This document shows, piece after piece, positions 35,269-43,234 of a DNA stretch of 64,000 nucleotides (positions within the stretch are counted from its first letter, which is position 1; each line of letters opens with the position of its first letter). The stretch covers positions 1,116,001 through 1,180,000 of the forward strand of contig NZ_CP109000.1 of the NCBI RefSeq assembly GCF_036226605.1, read 5' to 3'. Under the pieces are notes generated by a model. That model worked only from the letters and a program-made list of their open reading frames with translations. It was not told the DNA's origin and searched no databases. Position numbers and translations under genes: made by a program. Source of the DNA: Streptomyces sp. NBC_00704. Lineage in GTDB: Bacteria > Actinomycetota > Actinomycetes > Streptomycetales > Streptomycetaceae.

Positions 35269-35346
35269 GACCGGCGACTTCACCGATGCGGCGCGCGGGG
35301 GCCGACGCGGACACTCCTGGCAACCCCACCCGTTTCAGGAGGCACC

Positions 35347-36033
35347 ATGCAGCGCCACAAGCGTCGCATCGCCGCGGTCCTCACGGCCGCGGCCTCTTCG
35401 CTCCTTCTGTCACTGTCGTTCACCGCCCCCGCGGCCCACGCGGCGGCCCACGACCCGATCGTCTTCGTCCACGGTCTCAGCAGCGACGGCGGCAGCTGGG
35501 ACGACTGGGTCGCCGACTTCGAGGCCGACGGCTACTCGGCCTCCGAACTGGACGCCTGGACCTACAGCTGGACCCAGTCCAACGCCACCACCGCCGCCCG
35601 GTTGAACACCGAGATCAAGAACGTGCTGGCGAGGACCGGCGCGAGCAAGGTCGACGTGATCGTGCACTCGATGGGGGCGCTGAGCTCCCGCTACTACCTC
35701 AAGAACCTCGGCGGGACGGCGTTCGTGGACGACTTCGTCTCCGTCGCGGGCGTCAACCACGGCACCTCGGTGGCGTCGCTGTGCAGCTGGCTGTACACCT
35801 CCTGCGCCCAGATGGTGCCCGGCAGCTCGTTCCTCACCGCGCTCAACTCCGGTGACGAGACGCCCGGCGCGGTGAACTACGCCGCGTACTGGTCGAACTG
35901 CGACGCGGCGATCGACCCGGACTCCTCGGCGCTGCTGAGCGGCGCCGTCAACGTCGGCGTGGGGTGCGTCTCCCACGACGCCATGAACAACGACCACGGC
36001 GTCTACGAGCAGGTGCGCGACTTCGTGCGGTGA
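35347..36033 (+). CDS. Secreted lipase (class 2 / LipA type)
   Basis: A 228-residue exported alpha/beta hydrolase. A Tat/Sec-type signal ([20 protein letters not shown], cleavage near AAHAAAHD) is followed by [17 protein letters not shown] with the oxyanion HG, nucleophile Ser in [15 protein letters not shown], an acidic residue in the central region and His in NNDHGVYEQ. Four Cys residues in the second half probably form disulfides, as expected outside the cell. AGGAGG stands before ATG 35347. It hydrolyses esters or triglycerides by family; specificity is unknown. It is divergent from the LuxR-family regulator, a possible controller. Confidence 0.87.
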   Translation: MQRHKRRIAAVLTAAASSLLLSLSFTAPAAHAAAHDPIVFVHGLSSDGGSWDDWVADFEADGYSASELDAWTYSWTQSNATTAARLNTEIKNVLARTGASKVDVIVHSMGALSSRYYLKNLGGTAFVDDFVSVAGVNHGTSVASLCSWLYTSCAQMVPGSSFLTALNSGDETPGAVNYAAYWSNCDAAIDPDSSALLSGAVNVGVGCVSHDAMNNDHGVYEQVRDFVR

Positions 36034-36153
36034 GGCGCGGGGCGGACGCGGCGGACGCGAAGGACACCGTCGCCGGTCGTCCGCGGGGGTGCGACGGGTC
36101 CGCGCGGGGGAGAATCCCGGTAGGCCCGTCGCCGCCCGGCCCCGGAGGTCGCC

Positions 36154-36957
36154 ATGTCGTCACGGCCCCACGACTCCAGCTCCAGCTCAGCGCCCCGCGC
36201 TGCGCCCGGCCCTGCGCCCGGCCCTGCTCCCGGTGCCGCTCCGGGGCCGGGGTACGGCCTCGGCGCGGAGGGCGGGGGCTCCGGATCCGGCTCGGTGCGC
36301 GGCGACGAGGTCCGCCATCCGCTGTTCGCCCGCTGCTACGCCCGGCTGGGCGCGGCCGCGGAGACCCGTGCGGGCCTCGCCGGGGTGCGCGAGCGGCTGC
36401 TCGCCGGGCTGTCCGGCCGGGTCGTGGAGATCGGCGCGGGCAGTGGACTGAACTTCGCGCACTATCCGGCCGGCGTGGCCGAGGTCGTCGCCATCGAACC
36501 GGAACGCGAGCTCCGCCGATGGGCGCGGGAGGCGGCCCTGCGCGCCGAGGTGCCCGTGGACGTGGTGCCGGGGGCTGCGGAGGCCCTGCCGGTCAAGAGC
36601 GAGGCCTTCGACGCGGCGGTGCTCTCGCTGGTGCTGTGCAGCGTGCGGGACGTGGAACGCTCCCTGGCCGAGCTACGGCGGGTGCTGCGGCCCGGCGGCG
36701 AGCTGCGGTTCTTCGAGCACGGGCCCGGCGGCGGCCCGGCGATGCTCCTGGCTCAGCGGGCGCTGGACCGCACGGTGTGGCCGCGTCTGGCCGGCGGCTG
36801 CCGGCTCACCCGCGACACCGTCGGCGCGCTGCGGGACGCCGGGTTCGAGCTGGGCCCCTACCGGCGCACGACGCTGCCGGAACGCGGCCCGCGGCTGCCG
36901 TTCTCCTACTGCGTGACGGGCGCCGCCTGGCGGCCCGCGGAGCCCGGCCGGGCGTGA
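36154..36957 (+). CDS. Class I SAM-dependent methyltransferase
   Basis: A 267-residue cytosolic methyltransferase. The first 45 residues are low-complexity Ser/Ala/Pro/Gly (PRAAPGPAPGPAPGAAPGPG), then HPLFARCYARLG, motif I VVEIGAGSGLNFAHYP (about residues 89-104), acidic motif IEPERE (about 113-118) and post-motifs LVLCSVRDVERSLAELRRVL, GGELRFFEHGPGG. This is the type 11 UbiE/BioC-like family acting on small molecules; the substrate cannot be told. GGAGG lies 8 nt before ATG 36154. It converges on the toxin-antitoxin pair with 22 bases between stops. Confidence 0.85.
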   Translation: MSSRPHDSSSSSAPRAAPGPAPGPAPGAAPGPGYGLGAEGGGSGSGSVRGDEVRHPLFARCYARLGAAAETRAGLAGVRERLLAGLSGRVVEIGAGSGLNFAHYPAGVAEVVAIEPERELRRWAREAALRAEVPVDVVPGAAEALPVKSEAFDAAVLSLVLCSVRDVERSLAELRRVLRPGGELRFFEHGPGGGPAMLLAQRALDRTVWPRLAGGCRLTRDTVGALRDAGFELGPYRRTTLPERGPRLPFSYCVTGAAWRPAEPGRA

Positions 36958-36979
36958 CCCGAGCCGGGGAGCGGACGCG

Positions 36980-37354
36980 TCACAGGCTCCAGCGGCGCAG
37001 CTCGCCCGCGATGTCCGACACCGACGCGTCCCCGTTCTTGACCAGCCGGGCGAGATCGCGGACCTGTTCGGGCGAGGTGGCGATCTTCAGCCCGCTGGCC
37101 ACCAGGTAGGCGTAGGCGACGGCGCACGCGAACAGGGCGTTGGAGCGTTCCAGCGCCGGGACGTGGATGAGGAGTTGCAGCAGCGCGGCGGCGCGTGCCT
37201 GCGGGTCGTCGTAGACGGGGACGTCGAATATCTCGGCCCGGTGGCGCGCCACGGCCGCGACCAGCGCGCCCCAGTCGGTGACCTGGGGGTCCCCCGGAGT
37301 GTTCTGTTCGGCGAGCATGAGGAGCCAGGCGAGGTCGATCCGGAGGTCGCTCAA
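36980..37354 (-). CDS. Fic/Doc-like toxin with degenerate active motif
   Basis: A 124-residue all-helical protein lying four bases downstream of a ribbon-helix-helix antitoxin gene. Its length and the helix-turn around HVPALERSNALFACAVAYAYL match Doc-type Fic toxins, which modify EF-Tu with HxFxDxNKR. Here His64 is kept, but the following Asp, Asn, Lys and Arg are not in place (ERSN instead of DANKR). It may use a different chemistry, be inactive, or be a related fold. Streptomyces genomes annotate such genes as Fic-type toxins, from memory. Start ATG 37354, with the antitoxin stop just upstream, indicates coupling. Confidence 0.65.
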   Translation of the reverse strand: MSDLRIDLAWLLMLAEQNTPGDPQVTDWGALVAAVARHRAEIFDVPVYDDPQARAAALLQLLIHVPALERSNALFACAVAYAYLVASGLKIATSPEQVRDLARLVKNGDASVSDIAGELRRWSL

Positions 37355-37358
37355 GGGA

Positions 37359-37625
37359 TCAGCGGCGACCTTCGCGCGTGCCGGTCTCGCTCGCCGCGCC
37401 CCGGCGGCCCTCGCGTTCCGCGCCGAACTCCTCGGCGAAGAGCGCCTCGTACTGCTTCATGAAGTCACCGGCGGCCTCCACGAACGTGTGGCCGATCTCC
37501 CCGGCATCCTGTCTGACCAGCTCTTCTATGTAGCGGTTGACGCTCATGCCGCGGGCCGTGGCGCGCTCGCGGGCGGCCTGGGCCGTGCCCTCGTCCACGC
37601 GTACGTTCAGCTGGGTCTTCGCCAT
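37359..37625 (-). CDS. Ribbon-helix-helix antitoxin
   Basis: An 88-residue protein with an N-terminal RHH DNA-binding fold: beta strand TQLNVRVDEG, helix TAQAARERATARG, then MSVNRYIEELVRQDAG. The acidic helical C-terminus (GHTFVEAAGDFMKQYEALFAEEFG) would wrap the toxin. It precedes the Fic-like gene by four bases, the usual antitoxin-first order. A perfect 8-bp inverted repeat at 37634-37653 overlaps its -10 box, a textbook site for self-repression by the antitoxin/toxin complex. The ATG is preceded by TAGCTT 6 nt upstream and no ribosome site, so it is probably leaderless. Confidence 0.82.
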   Translation of the reverse strand: MAKTQLNVRVDEGTAQAARERATARGMSVNRYIEELVRQDAGEIGHTFVEAAGDFMKQYEALFAEEFGAEREGRRGAASETGTREGRR

Positions 37626-37631
37626 ACCTCG

Positions 37632-37653
37632 AAGCTAGCGCCGAAGCGCTAGC
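37632..37653 (-). promoter_or_regulatory. Antitoxin promoter and operator
   Basis: GCTAGCGC-CGAA-GCGCTAGC (37634-37653) is a perfect 8-bp inverted repeat. The minus-strand -10 box TAGCTT (plus 37632-37637) is formed partly by its proximal arm and lies 6 nt from ATG 37625, so a protein bound to the repeat would block RNA polymerase. Confidence 0.65.
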
Positions 37654-37768
37654 AGCGGCAAGGGCGGTCGGAGCCGAAAAGGGATACCGGCTGTGCGCCG
37701 GGTCACACTACGCTCGGCGGTCACGGTCACCGACCGCAGTCGTACGTCCATCGAGCGAGGAGGCAGCC

Positions 37769-38614
37769 TTGTCCACACCTGCTGCGGAGCACGTCCCCGG
37801 CCTGACCGCGGCCGGCGGGATCGCGGCCCGCGCCCGGGGTCTGACCAAGGCGTACGGCTCCGGCGAGACGACGGTGCTGGCCCTGGACGCCGTGGACGTG
37901 GACGTCGCGCGCGGCCGCTTCACCGCCGTCATGGGCCCGTCCGGGTCCGGCAAGTCCACGCTGATGCACTGCCTGGCGGGGCTCGACAACGTTTCGGCCG
38001 GTCAGGTGTGGCTGGGCGAGACCGAGATCACGGGGCTGAAGGACCGGGAGCTGACCCGGCTGCGGCGCGACCGGATCGGGTTCATGTTCCAGTCGTTCAA
38101 CCTGATCCCGACGCTGAACGCGGCGGAGAACATCACCCTGCCGATGGACATCGCGGGCCAGAAGCCCGACCAGGCCTGGCTGGACCAGGTCATCGACACC
38201 CTCGGGCTGCGGGACCGGCTCAAGCACCGGCCCTCCCAGCTGTCCGGCGGCCAGCAGCAGCGTGTGGCCTGCGCCCGCGCGCTCGCCTCCCGCCCCGAGC
38301 TGATCTTCGCCGACGAGCCGACCGGCAACCTGGACTCGCGGGCCGGGCTGGAGGTCCTCGCGTTCCTGCGCGAGGCCGTCGACACGCTGGGCCAGACCGT
38401 CGTCATGGTCACCCACGACCCGGGCGCCGCCGCCCACTCCGACCTGGTGCTCTTCCTCGCCGACGGGCGGATCGTGGACGAGATGCGGCAGCCGACGGCG
38501 GAGGCGGTGCTGGAGCGGATGAAACGGTTCGACGTGATCCGCGCGCAGTCCGACGCCGAGGGCGGGGACGGCAGCGGTCCCGCCGCCGTCGGCGCCGGCT
38601 CCGGGGAGAAGTGA
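37769..38614 (+). CDS. ABC transporter ATP-binding protein (MacB/LolD type)
   Basis: A 281-residue ATPase driving the FtsX-like permease encoded next. Walker A GPSGSGKSTL (about 54-63), Q-loop FMFQSFNLIP, signature LSGGQQQRVA, Walker B LIFADEPTGNLDSR and switch His VTHDPG are all intact. The C-terminal tail after about residue 245 is Gly/Ala-rich. The TTG start at 37769 has GAGGAGG about 7 nt upstream. The next gene starts four bases after the stop. In Gram-positive bacteria such pairs export peptides or act in resistance and wall stress rather than import. A -10 candidate TACGCT lies at 37709-37714. Confidence 0.9.
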   Translation: MSTPAAEHVPGLTAAGGIAARARGLTKAYGSGETTVLALDAVDVDVARGRFTAVMGPSGSGKSTLMHCLAGLDNVSAGQVWLGETEITGLKDRELTRLRRDRIGFMFQSFNLIPTLNAAENITLPMDIAGQKPDQAWLDQVIDTLGLRDRLKHRPSQLSGGQQQRVACARALASRPELIFADEPTGNLDSRAGLEVLAFLREAVDTLGQTVVMVTHDPGAAAHSDLVLFLADGRIVDEMRQPTAEAVLERMKRFDVIRAQSDAEGGDGSGPAAVGAGSGEK

Positions 38615-38618
38615 TCCG

Positions 38619-41186
38619 GTGCTGAAGGCCACGCTCAGAAGCTTCCTCGCGCACAAGGGACGGCTGCTGCTGTCCGCGCTCGCCGTCGTCCTGTCGGTGG
38701 CGTTCGTCGCGGGCAGCCTGATCTTCTCCGACACGGTGACCCGCACCTTCGACCGGCTCTTCGCGTCGACGGCCCCGGACGTCACGGTGCAGCCGAAGGA
38801 GGACCTGACCTCGTCCGTGCCGACCGGCGCGGTGCAGACCGTGCCCGCCTCGCTGGCGCGGCGGCTGGCCGGCGTGCCCGGCGTGGCCGCGGCCCACGCG
38901 GACGTCAGCGTCCAGAACATCACCGTCGTCGACTCCGCGAACAAGTCCGTGGGGCCGACCACGGGCGCGCCGACCATCGCCACGGACTGGTTCGTCACCC
39001 ACCGCAGCCCGGTGAAGCTGACCTCCGGACACGCCCCGCGGGGCGCGGGCGAGGCCATGCTGGACGCCGACACCGCCGACCACAAGCACGTGGCGATCGG
39101 CGACACGCTCACCGTGATGGCCCAGCCGGGCTCGTTCAGGGTCGAGGTCGTGGGCATCGCCACCTTCACCACCACCAACCCCGGCGCCGCCCTGGTCTAC
39201 CTTGCCCCCGAGACGGCCGCCGCGAAGCTGCTGGGCGCGGCCGGCAAGGCCACGAGCATCTCCGTCGACGCGGCCGCGGGCACGAGCGACGCGGTGCTCA
39301 AGAAGCGCGTCGCCGCCGCCGTCGGCGCGGGTCCCTACGAGGTGAAGACGGCCGACGAGCAGGCGAAGTCGTCCGCGGAGGCGCTCGGCGGCTTCCTCGA
39401 CGTCATCAAGTACGTGATGCTCGGCTTCGCCGGCATCGCCGTGCTCGTCGGGGTGTTCCTGATCGTCAACACGTTCTCGATGCTGATCGCCCAGCGCACC
39501 CGGGAACTGGGCCTGCTGCGCGCGCTGGGCGCCGACCGCCGCCAGGTGCGCCGCTCGGTGCTCACCGAGGCGGTGCTGCTGGGCCTGGTCGGCTCCACGC
39601 TCGGCCTGGCCGCCGGCATCGGCCTCGCGGCCGGGTTGATCAAGCTGATGAGCGCCTTCGGCATGAACCTGAAGACCACGGAGATGGTCGTCGGCTGGGG
39701 CACCCCGGTGGCGTCGTACGTCGTCGGCGTCGGCGTGACCTTCGTGGCGGCCTATCTGCCCGCCCGGCGCGCGGCGACCGTGTCGCCGATGGCGGCCCTG
39801 GCCGACGCGGACGTCGCCGGGACCGGCCGGCCGCTGCGGGTGCGCGCCGTGGTGGGCGCGGTCGTGGGAGCGCTCGGCGCGGCCGCGCTCGCCGGCTGCG
39901 CGGCCTCCTCGAAGACGTCGTCGGCGGCGTCCCTGCTGGGCCTGGGCGTGGTGCTCACGCTGATCGCCACCGTCATCGCGGGGCCGCTCCTGGTCCGGCC
40001 GGTGATCAGGGTCCTGGGCGGCGCCTTCCCCGCGCTGTTCGGGACCGTCGGCCGGATGAGCCAGCGCAACGCCCTGCGCAACCCGCGCCGCACCGGCGCC
40101 ACGGCCGCCGCGCTGATGGTCGGCCTGGCGCTGGTGGGCGGGATGTCGGTGGCGAGCGCCTCGATGTCGAAGTCGTTCGATCAGCAGATCGACAAGACCC
40201 TGGGCGCCGACTACGTCGTCCAGAGCTCCAACTACGTCCCGTTCTCCGCGGAGGTCACCGACGCGGTGCGCGGCACCGACGGCGTCGGGCTGGTCGTACG
40301 GCAGCGGTTCGCGCCGGTCGCCGTGCGGCTGCCGGACGGCAAGCGCGTGGAGACGACCGCGAGCGGCTACGACGACCGGGTCGACGACGTCGCGCACGTC
40401 GTCTACGCCGAGGGCGACACCGCGGCCGCGCTGGCGGACGGCGCCGTCGGCATGGACGTGGACTTCGCCCGCGACCACGGGGTGCGGCTCGGCAGCGTGC
40501 TGCCGGTGGAGTTCCCCGGCGACCGGACGGCGAAGCTGAAGGTCGGCGCGCTCACCGACCAGGACGGGGGCGGCGGGTTCGGCACGCAGGGCGGGCTGTT
40601 CTTCGGGATCGCGACCGTCGAGAAGTACGTGCCCGGCGGGCAGGACATCGCGCTCTACGTCAACGCGCGCCCGGGCACCGACGCGGACGGGCTGCGCCCG
40701 CGGCTGGAGAAGACCCTGGACGCGTACCCGCAGGTGCAGGTCCGCGACCAGGCCGACTACAAGAAGCTCGTCCACGACCAGATCGCCGTGCTGCTCTACC
40801 TGGTGTACGCGCTGCTCGGGCTGGCGATCGTCATCGCGGTGCTCGGCGTCGTCAACACGCTGGCGCTGTCGGTGGTGGAGCGGACCCGGGAGATCGGGCT
40901 GCTGCGGGCCATCGGGCTGGGCCGGCGGCAGTTGCGCCGGATGATCCGGCTGGAGTCGGTGGTGATCGCGGTGTTCGGCGCGGTGCTGGGGCTGGCGCTC
41001 GGCCTGGTGTGGGGCGTGTGCATCCAGCAGGTCCTGGAGTTGCAGGGCATGAAGGCCCTGGCCGTGCCGTGGGGCACGATCGTGGCGGTCGTGGTGGGGT
41101 CGGCGGTCGTCGGCGTCGTCGCGGCGCTGCTGCCCGCGCTGCGCGCCTCCCGGCTGAACGTGCTGGCCGCGATCGCGCACGACTGA
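38619..41186 (+). CDS. FtsX-like ABC transporter permease (two repeats)
   Basis: An 855-residue membrane permease with duplicated MacB/FtsX architecture: N-terminal helix (about 18-40), a large extracellular domain (about 45-255), three helices with TRELGLLRALGADRRQVRRS (about 262-390), then a second set with its own outer domain (about 500-720) and ERTREIGLLRAIGLGRRQLRRM (about 757-778), ending in helices and LRASRLNVLAAIAHD. An internal segment ALAGCAASSKTSSAASLLG resembles a lipobox-like stretch but is within a helix. GTG 38619 follows the ATPase stop by four bases. It forms an exporter or signalling transporter with that ATPase. Confidence 0.9.
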   Translation: MLKATLRSFLAHKGRLLLSALAVVLSVAFVAGSLIFSDTVTRTFDRLFASTAPDVTVQPKEDLTSSVPTGAVQTVPASLARRLAGVPGVAAAHADVSVQNITVVDSANKSVGPTTGAPTIATDWFVTHRSPVKLTSGHAPRGAGEAMLDADTADHKHVAIGDTLTVMAQPGSFRVEVVGIATFTTTNPGAALVYLAPETAAAKLLGAAGKATSISVDAAAGTSDAVLKKRVAAAVGAGPYEVKTADEQAKSSAEALGGFLDVIKYVMLGFAGIAVLVGVFLIVNTFSMLIAQRTRELGLLRALGADRRQVRRSVLTEAVLLGLVGSTLGLAAGIGLAAGLIKLMSAFGMNLKTTEMVVGWGTPVASYVVGVGVTFVAAYLPARRAATVSPMAALADADVAGTGRPLRVRAVVGAVVGALGAAALAGCAASSKTSSAASLLGLGVVLTLIATVIAGPLLVRPVIRVLGGAFPALFGTVGRMSQRNALRNPRRTGATAAALMVGLALVGGMSVASASMSKSFDQQIDKTLGADYVVQSSNYVPFSAEVTDAVRGTDGVGLVVRQRFAPVAVRLPDGKRVETTASGYDDRVDDVAHVVYAEGDTAAALADGAVGMDVDFARDHGVRLGSVLPVEFPGDRTAKLKVGALTDQDGGGGFGTQGGLFFGIATVEKYVPGGQDIALYVNARPGTDADGLRPRLEKTLDAYPQVQVRDQADYKKLVHDQIAVLLYLVYALLGLAIVIAVLGVVNTLALSVVERTREIGLLRAIGLGRRQLRRMIRLESVVIAVFGAVLGLALGLVWGVCIQQVLELQGMKALAVPWGTIVAVVVGSAVVGVVAALLPALRASRLNVLAAIAHD

Positions 41187-41190
41187 CGGT

Positions 41191-41228
41191 CCCGGCCCCC
41201 GGCCGGGGCGGACGGACGGCGGCCGTCC
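41191..41228 (+). terminator. Possible terminator after the ABC operon
   Basis: The palindrome CCCCGGCCGGGG (41197-41208) and a 7-bp hairpin GGACGGC-G-GCCGTCC (41214-41228) stand directly after the permease stop. The loops are very short, so strength is uncertain. Confidence 0.35.
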
Positions 41229-41278
41229 GGATGGCGGAATCCCGCGTCCGGGCGGCCGCCCCGTGGTGGGATCGGCGC

Positions 41279-41704
41279 ATGTCTGATCTGCGGATACGGG
41301 CCGCGACACCCGATGACCTGGACACCGTGCTGGCCTTCTGGAAGTCGGCCGCCGAGGGCACGAGCATCAGCGACGACCGCGCCGGGGTGGAGCGCCTCGT
41401 CGCCCGCGACCCCCGGGCGCTGATCCTGGCCGAGCAGGACGGCGAGCTGGTCGGGACGGTCATCGCCGGTTTCGACGGATGGCGGTGCCATCTGTACCGG
41501 CTGGCCGTGCACCCCGCGCGGCGGCGCCGGGGCGTCGGCTCGGCGCTGCTCGCGGCGGCGGAGGAGCGGTTCGTGCGGCTGGGCGGCCGGCGCGGTGACG
41601 CGATGGTGCTCACCCGCAACGAGACGGCGCATCATGCCTGGCGCGCGGCGGGGTACGCGCCCGAGGAGAAGTGGCGGCGCTGGGTGAAGCCGCTCGCCGA
41701 CTGA
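41279..41704 (+). CDS. GNAT-family N-acetyltransferase
   Basis: A 141-residue single-domain GNAT enzyme using acetyl-CoA. The order is standard: RIRAATPDDLDTVLAFW (beta1/alpha1), LILAEQDGELVGTVIAG (beta2-3), CHLYRLAVHPARRRRGVGSALLAAAE with the acetyl-CoA loop RRRRGVGS (about 80-87) and VLTRNETAHHAWRAAGYAPE near the end. The substrate cannot be inferred; small GNATs like this acetylate amines on antibiotics, peptides or proteins. ATG 41279 has only a weak GGTGGGA upstream. It stands alone between the ABC operon and the CBS-domain genes. Confidence 0.87.
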   Translation: MSDLRIRAATPDDLDTVLAFWKSAAEGTSISDDRAGVERLVARDPRALILAEQDGELVGTVIAGFDGWRCHLYRLAVHPARRRRGVGSALLAAAEERFVRLGGRRGDAMVLTRNETAHHAWRAAGYAPEEKWRRWVKPLAD

Positions 41705-41784
41705 TCGAGAGCCCGCCGGCTCCGCTTTGCCGATCCTTTACCCTGGAGGGGTCGCGTGGATCACCGCGCGGCCCCCACGACGCC

Positions 41785-41895
41785 ATGAAAGGTGTGAGCG
41801 TCCGCCCATGGGCGAGCCTCCCCGTACCCGCACCCGTACCCGCACGCGACATCGCGCGCTGCCGCCCGCCCTGCCCGATCCTGGGACGGAGGTGA
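41785..41895 (+). CDS. Possible Pro-rich leader peptide ahead of the CorC-type genes
   Basis: A 36-codon frame starting at ATG 41785 encodes MKGVSVRPWASLPVPAPVPA followed by a Cys/Pro/Arg-rich end. About a quarter of the codons are Pro. Its TGA (41893-41895) ends five bases before ATG 41900 of the membrane-protein gene, and that gene's ribosome site lies within the last codons of this frame, so the two could be translationally coupled. A -10 candidate TACCCT lies at 41739-41744. No ribosome site is seen before the ATG and no homologue is known to me, so it may be noncoding leader RNA. Confidence 0.3.
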   Translation: MKGVSVRPWASLPVPAPVPARDIARCRPPCPILGRR

Positions 41896-41899
41896 CCCG

Positions 41900-43234
41900 A
41901 TGACCGAAGTGCTGCTGCTCCTGGTGGCGATCCTGCTGTCGTTGGCGTGCGGCGCGTTCGTGGCCGCCGAGTTCTCCCTGACCACCGTCGAACGCGGCGA
42001 ACTCGAACGGGCGGTGGAGCGCGGTGAGCGCGGCGCGGCCGGGGCGCTCAAGGCCGTCCGCAACCTCACCTTCCAGCTCTCGGGCGCCCAACTGGGCATC
42101 ACGGTCACCAACCTGGTGGTCGGCATGCTGTCCGAGCCGTCGATCGCCAAGCTGATCTCCGGGCCGCTGGAGTCGCTCGGCCTGTCGGACACCGCCGCCG
42201 GCTCCGTGGCGCTGGTGCTGGGCACGGCCCTGTCGACCGTGTTCCTGATGGTCGTCGGCGAACTCGTGCCCAAGAACTGGGCTATCTCCTCCCCGCTGAC
42301 GGTCGCCAAGGGCGTGGGCAACGCGCAGCGCTGGTTCAGCGCCGCCTTCCGGCCCTTCATCAGCCATCTCAACGAGACCGCCAACCGGATCGTGCGCCTC
42401 TTCGGCGTGGAGCCCACCGAGGAACTGGCCGCCGCGCGCAGCCCCCAGGAACTCGTGGCGCTCGCCCGGCACTCCGCGAGGGAGGGCGCGCTGGAGGCGG
42501 ACACCGCCGAGCTGTTCGTGCGCACCCTGAACCTGGCCGATCTGACCGCCGAGAACGTGATGACCCCGCGCGTGCAGGTCGTCGCGCTGGAGGCGTCGGC
42601 GACCTGCGAGGACGTCGCCAACGCCACCCGGGCCACGGGGCTGTCCCGCTTCCCCGTGTACCGCGGCGGCCTCGACGCCGTCGTCGGCACGGCGCACATC
42701 AAGGACGCGCTGGCGGTCCCGGCCGGACGGCGCCCGCGCGTGCCGGTCGCGGAGATCATGCGCGAACCCCTGCTGGTGCCCGAGTCCCTCACCGTGGACC
42801 GGCTGCTGGACCGGCTGTCCGGCAAGCGGACCATGGCCGTCGTCATCGACGAGTACGGCGGCACGGCGGGCGTGGCGACGCTGGAGGACATCGTCGAGGA
42901 GGTCGTCGGCGAGGTCCGCGACGAGCACGACCCGCACGAGACGCCCGACCTCGCCCCCGCCGGCTCCGACGACGACGGCCGCACCCTGTACTCGGCCGAC
43001 GGCTCCGCCCGCACCGACCAGCTCGCCCGCGTCGGCCTGCGGGCCCCGGAGGGCCCCTACGAGACGCTGGCCGGTCTGGTCGCCGCCGAGCTGGGCCGGA
43101 TACCGGCCGTCGGCGACACCCTGGAGGTCGCCGGCTGGCGCATGGACGTCGTGGACGCCTCCGGCCGCCGGGCCGCCCGGGTGCTGCTCCACGCACCGCT
43201 CGCAGACACCCCCGCGGAAGGGGCCGACACGTGA
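41900..43234 (+). CDS. CNNM/CorC-family membrane protein with CBS domains
   Basis: A 444-residue protein of the hemolysin C/CorC family, now linked to Mg2+ transport or efflux. The DUF21 membrane part (about 1-200) has three or four helices with AEFSLTTVERGELERAVERG and QLGITVTNLVVGMLSEP. Two CBS motifs follow (about 210-335; VMTPRVQVVALEA, FPVYRGGLDAVVGTAHIKD, DEYGGTAGVATLEDIVEEVVGE), then a CorC_HlyC domain (about 350-440). GGACGGAGG precedes ATG 41900. It overlaps a second family member (GTGA), and such pairs probably act as a heteromeric unit. A Pro-rich reading frame lies in its leader. Confidence 0.88.
   Translation: MTEVLLLLVAILLSLACGAFVAAEFSLTTVERGELERAVERGERGAAGALKAVRNLTFQLSGAQLGITVTNLVVGMLSEPSIAKLISGPLESLGLSDTAAGSVALVLGTALSTVFLMVVGELVPKNWAISSPLTVAKGVGNAQRWFSAAFRPFISHLNETANRIVRLFGVEPTEELAAARSPQELVALARHSAREGALEADTAELFVRTLNLADLTAENVMTPRVQVVALEASATCEDVANATRATGLSRFPVYRGGLDAVVGTAHIKDALAVPAGRRPRVPVAEIMREPLLVPESLTVDRLLDRLSGKRTMAVVIDEYGGTAGVATLEDIVEEVVGEVRDEHDPHETPDLAPAGSDDDGRTLYSADGSARTDQLARVGLRAPEGPYETLAGLVAAELGRIPAVGDTLEVAGWRMDVVDASGRRAARVLLHAPLADTPAEGADT

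Noticed and set aside
38409..41309. 966-residue minus-strand frame over the ABC permease
   Set aside because: Antisense shadow of an unambiguous FtsX-like permease.
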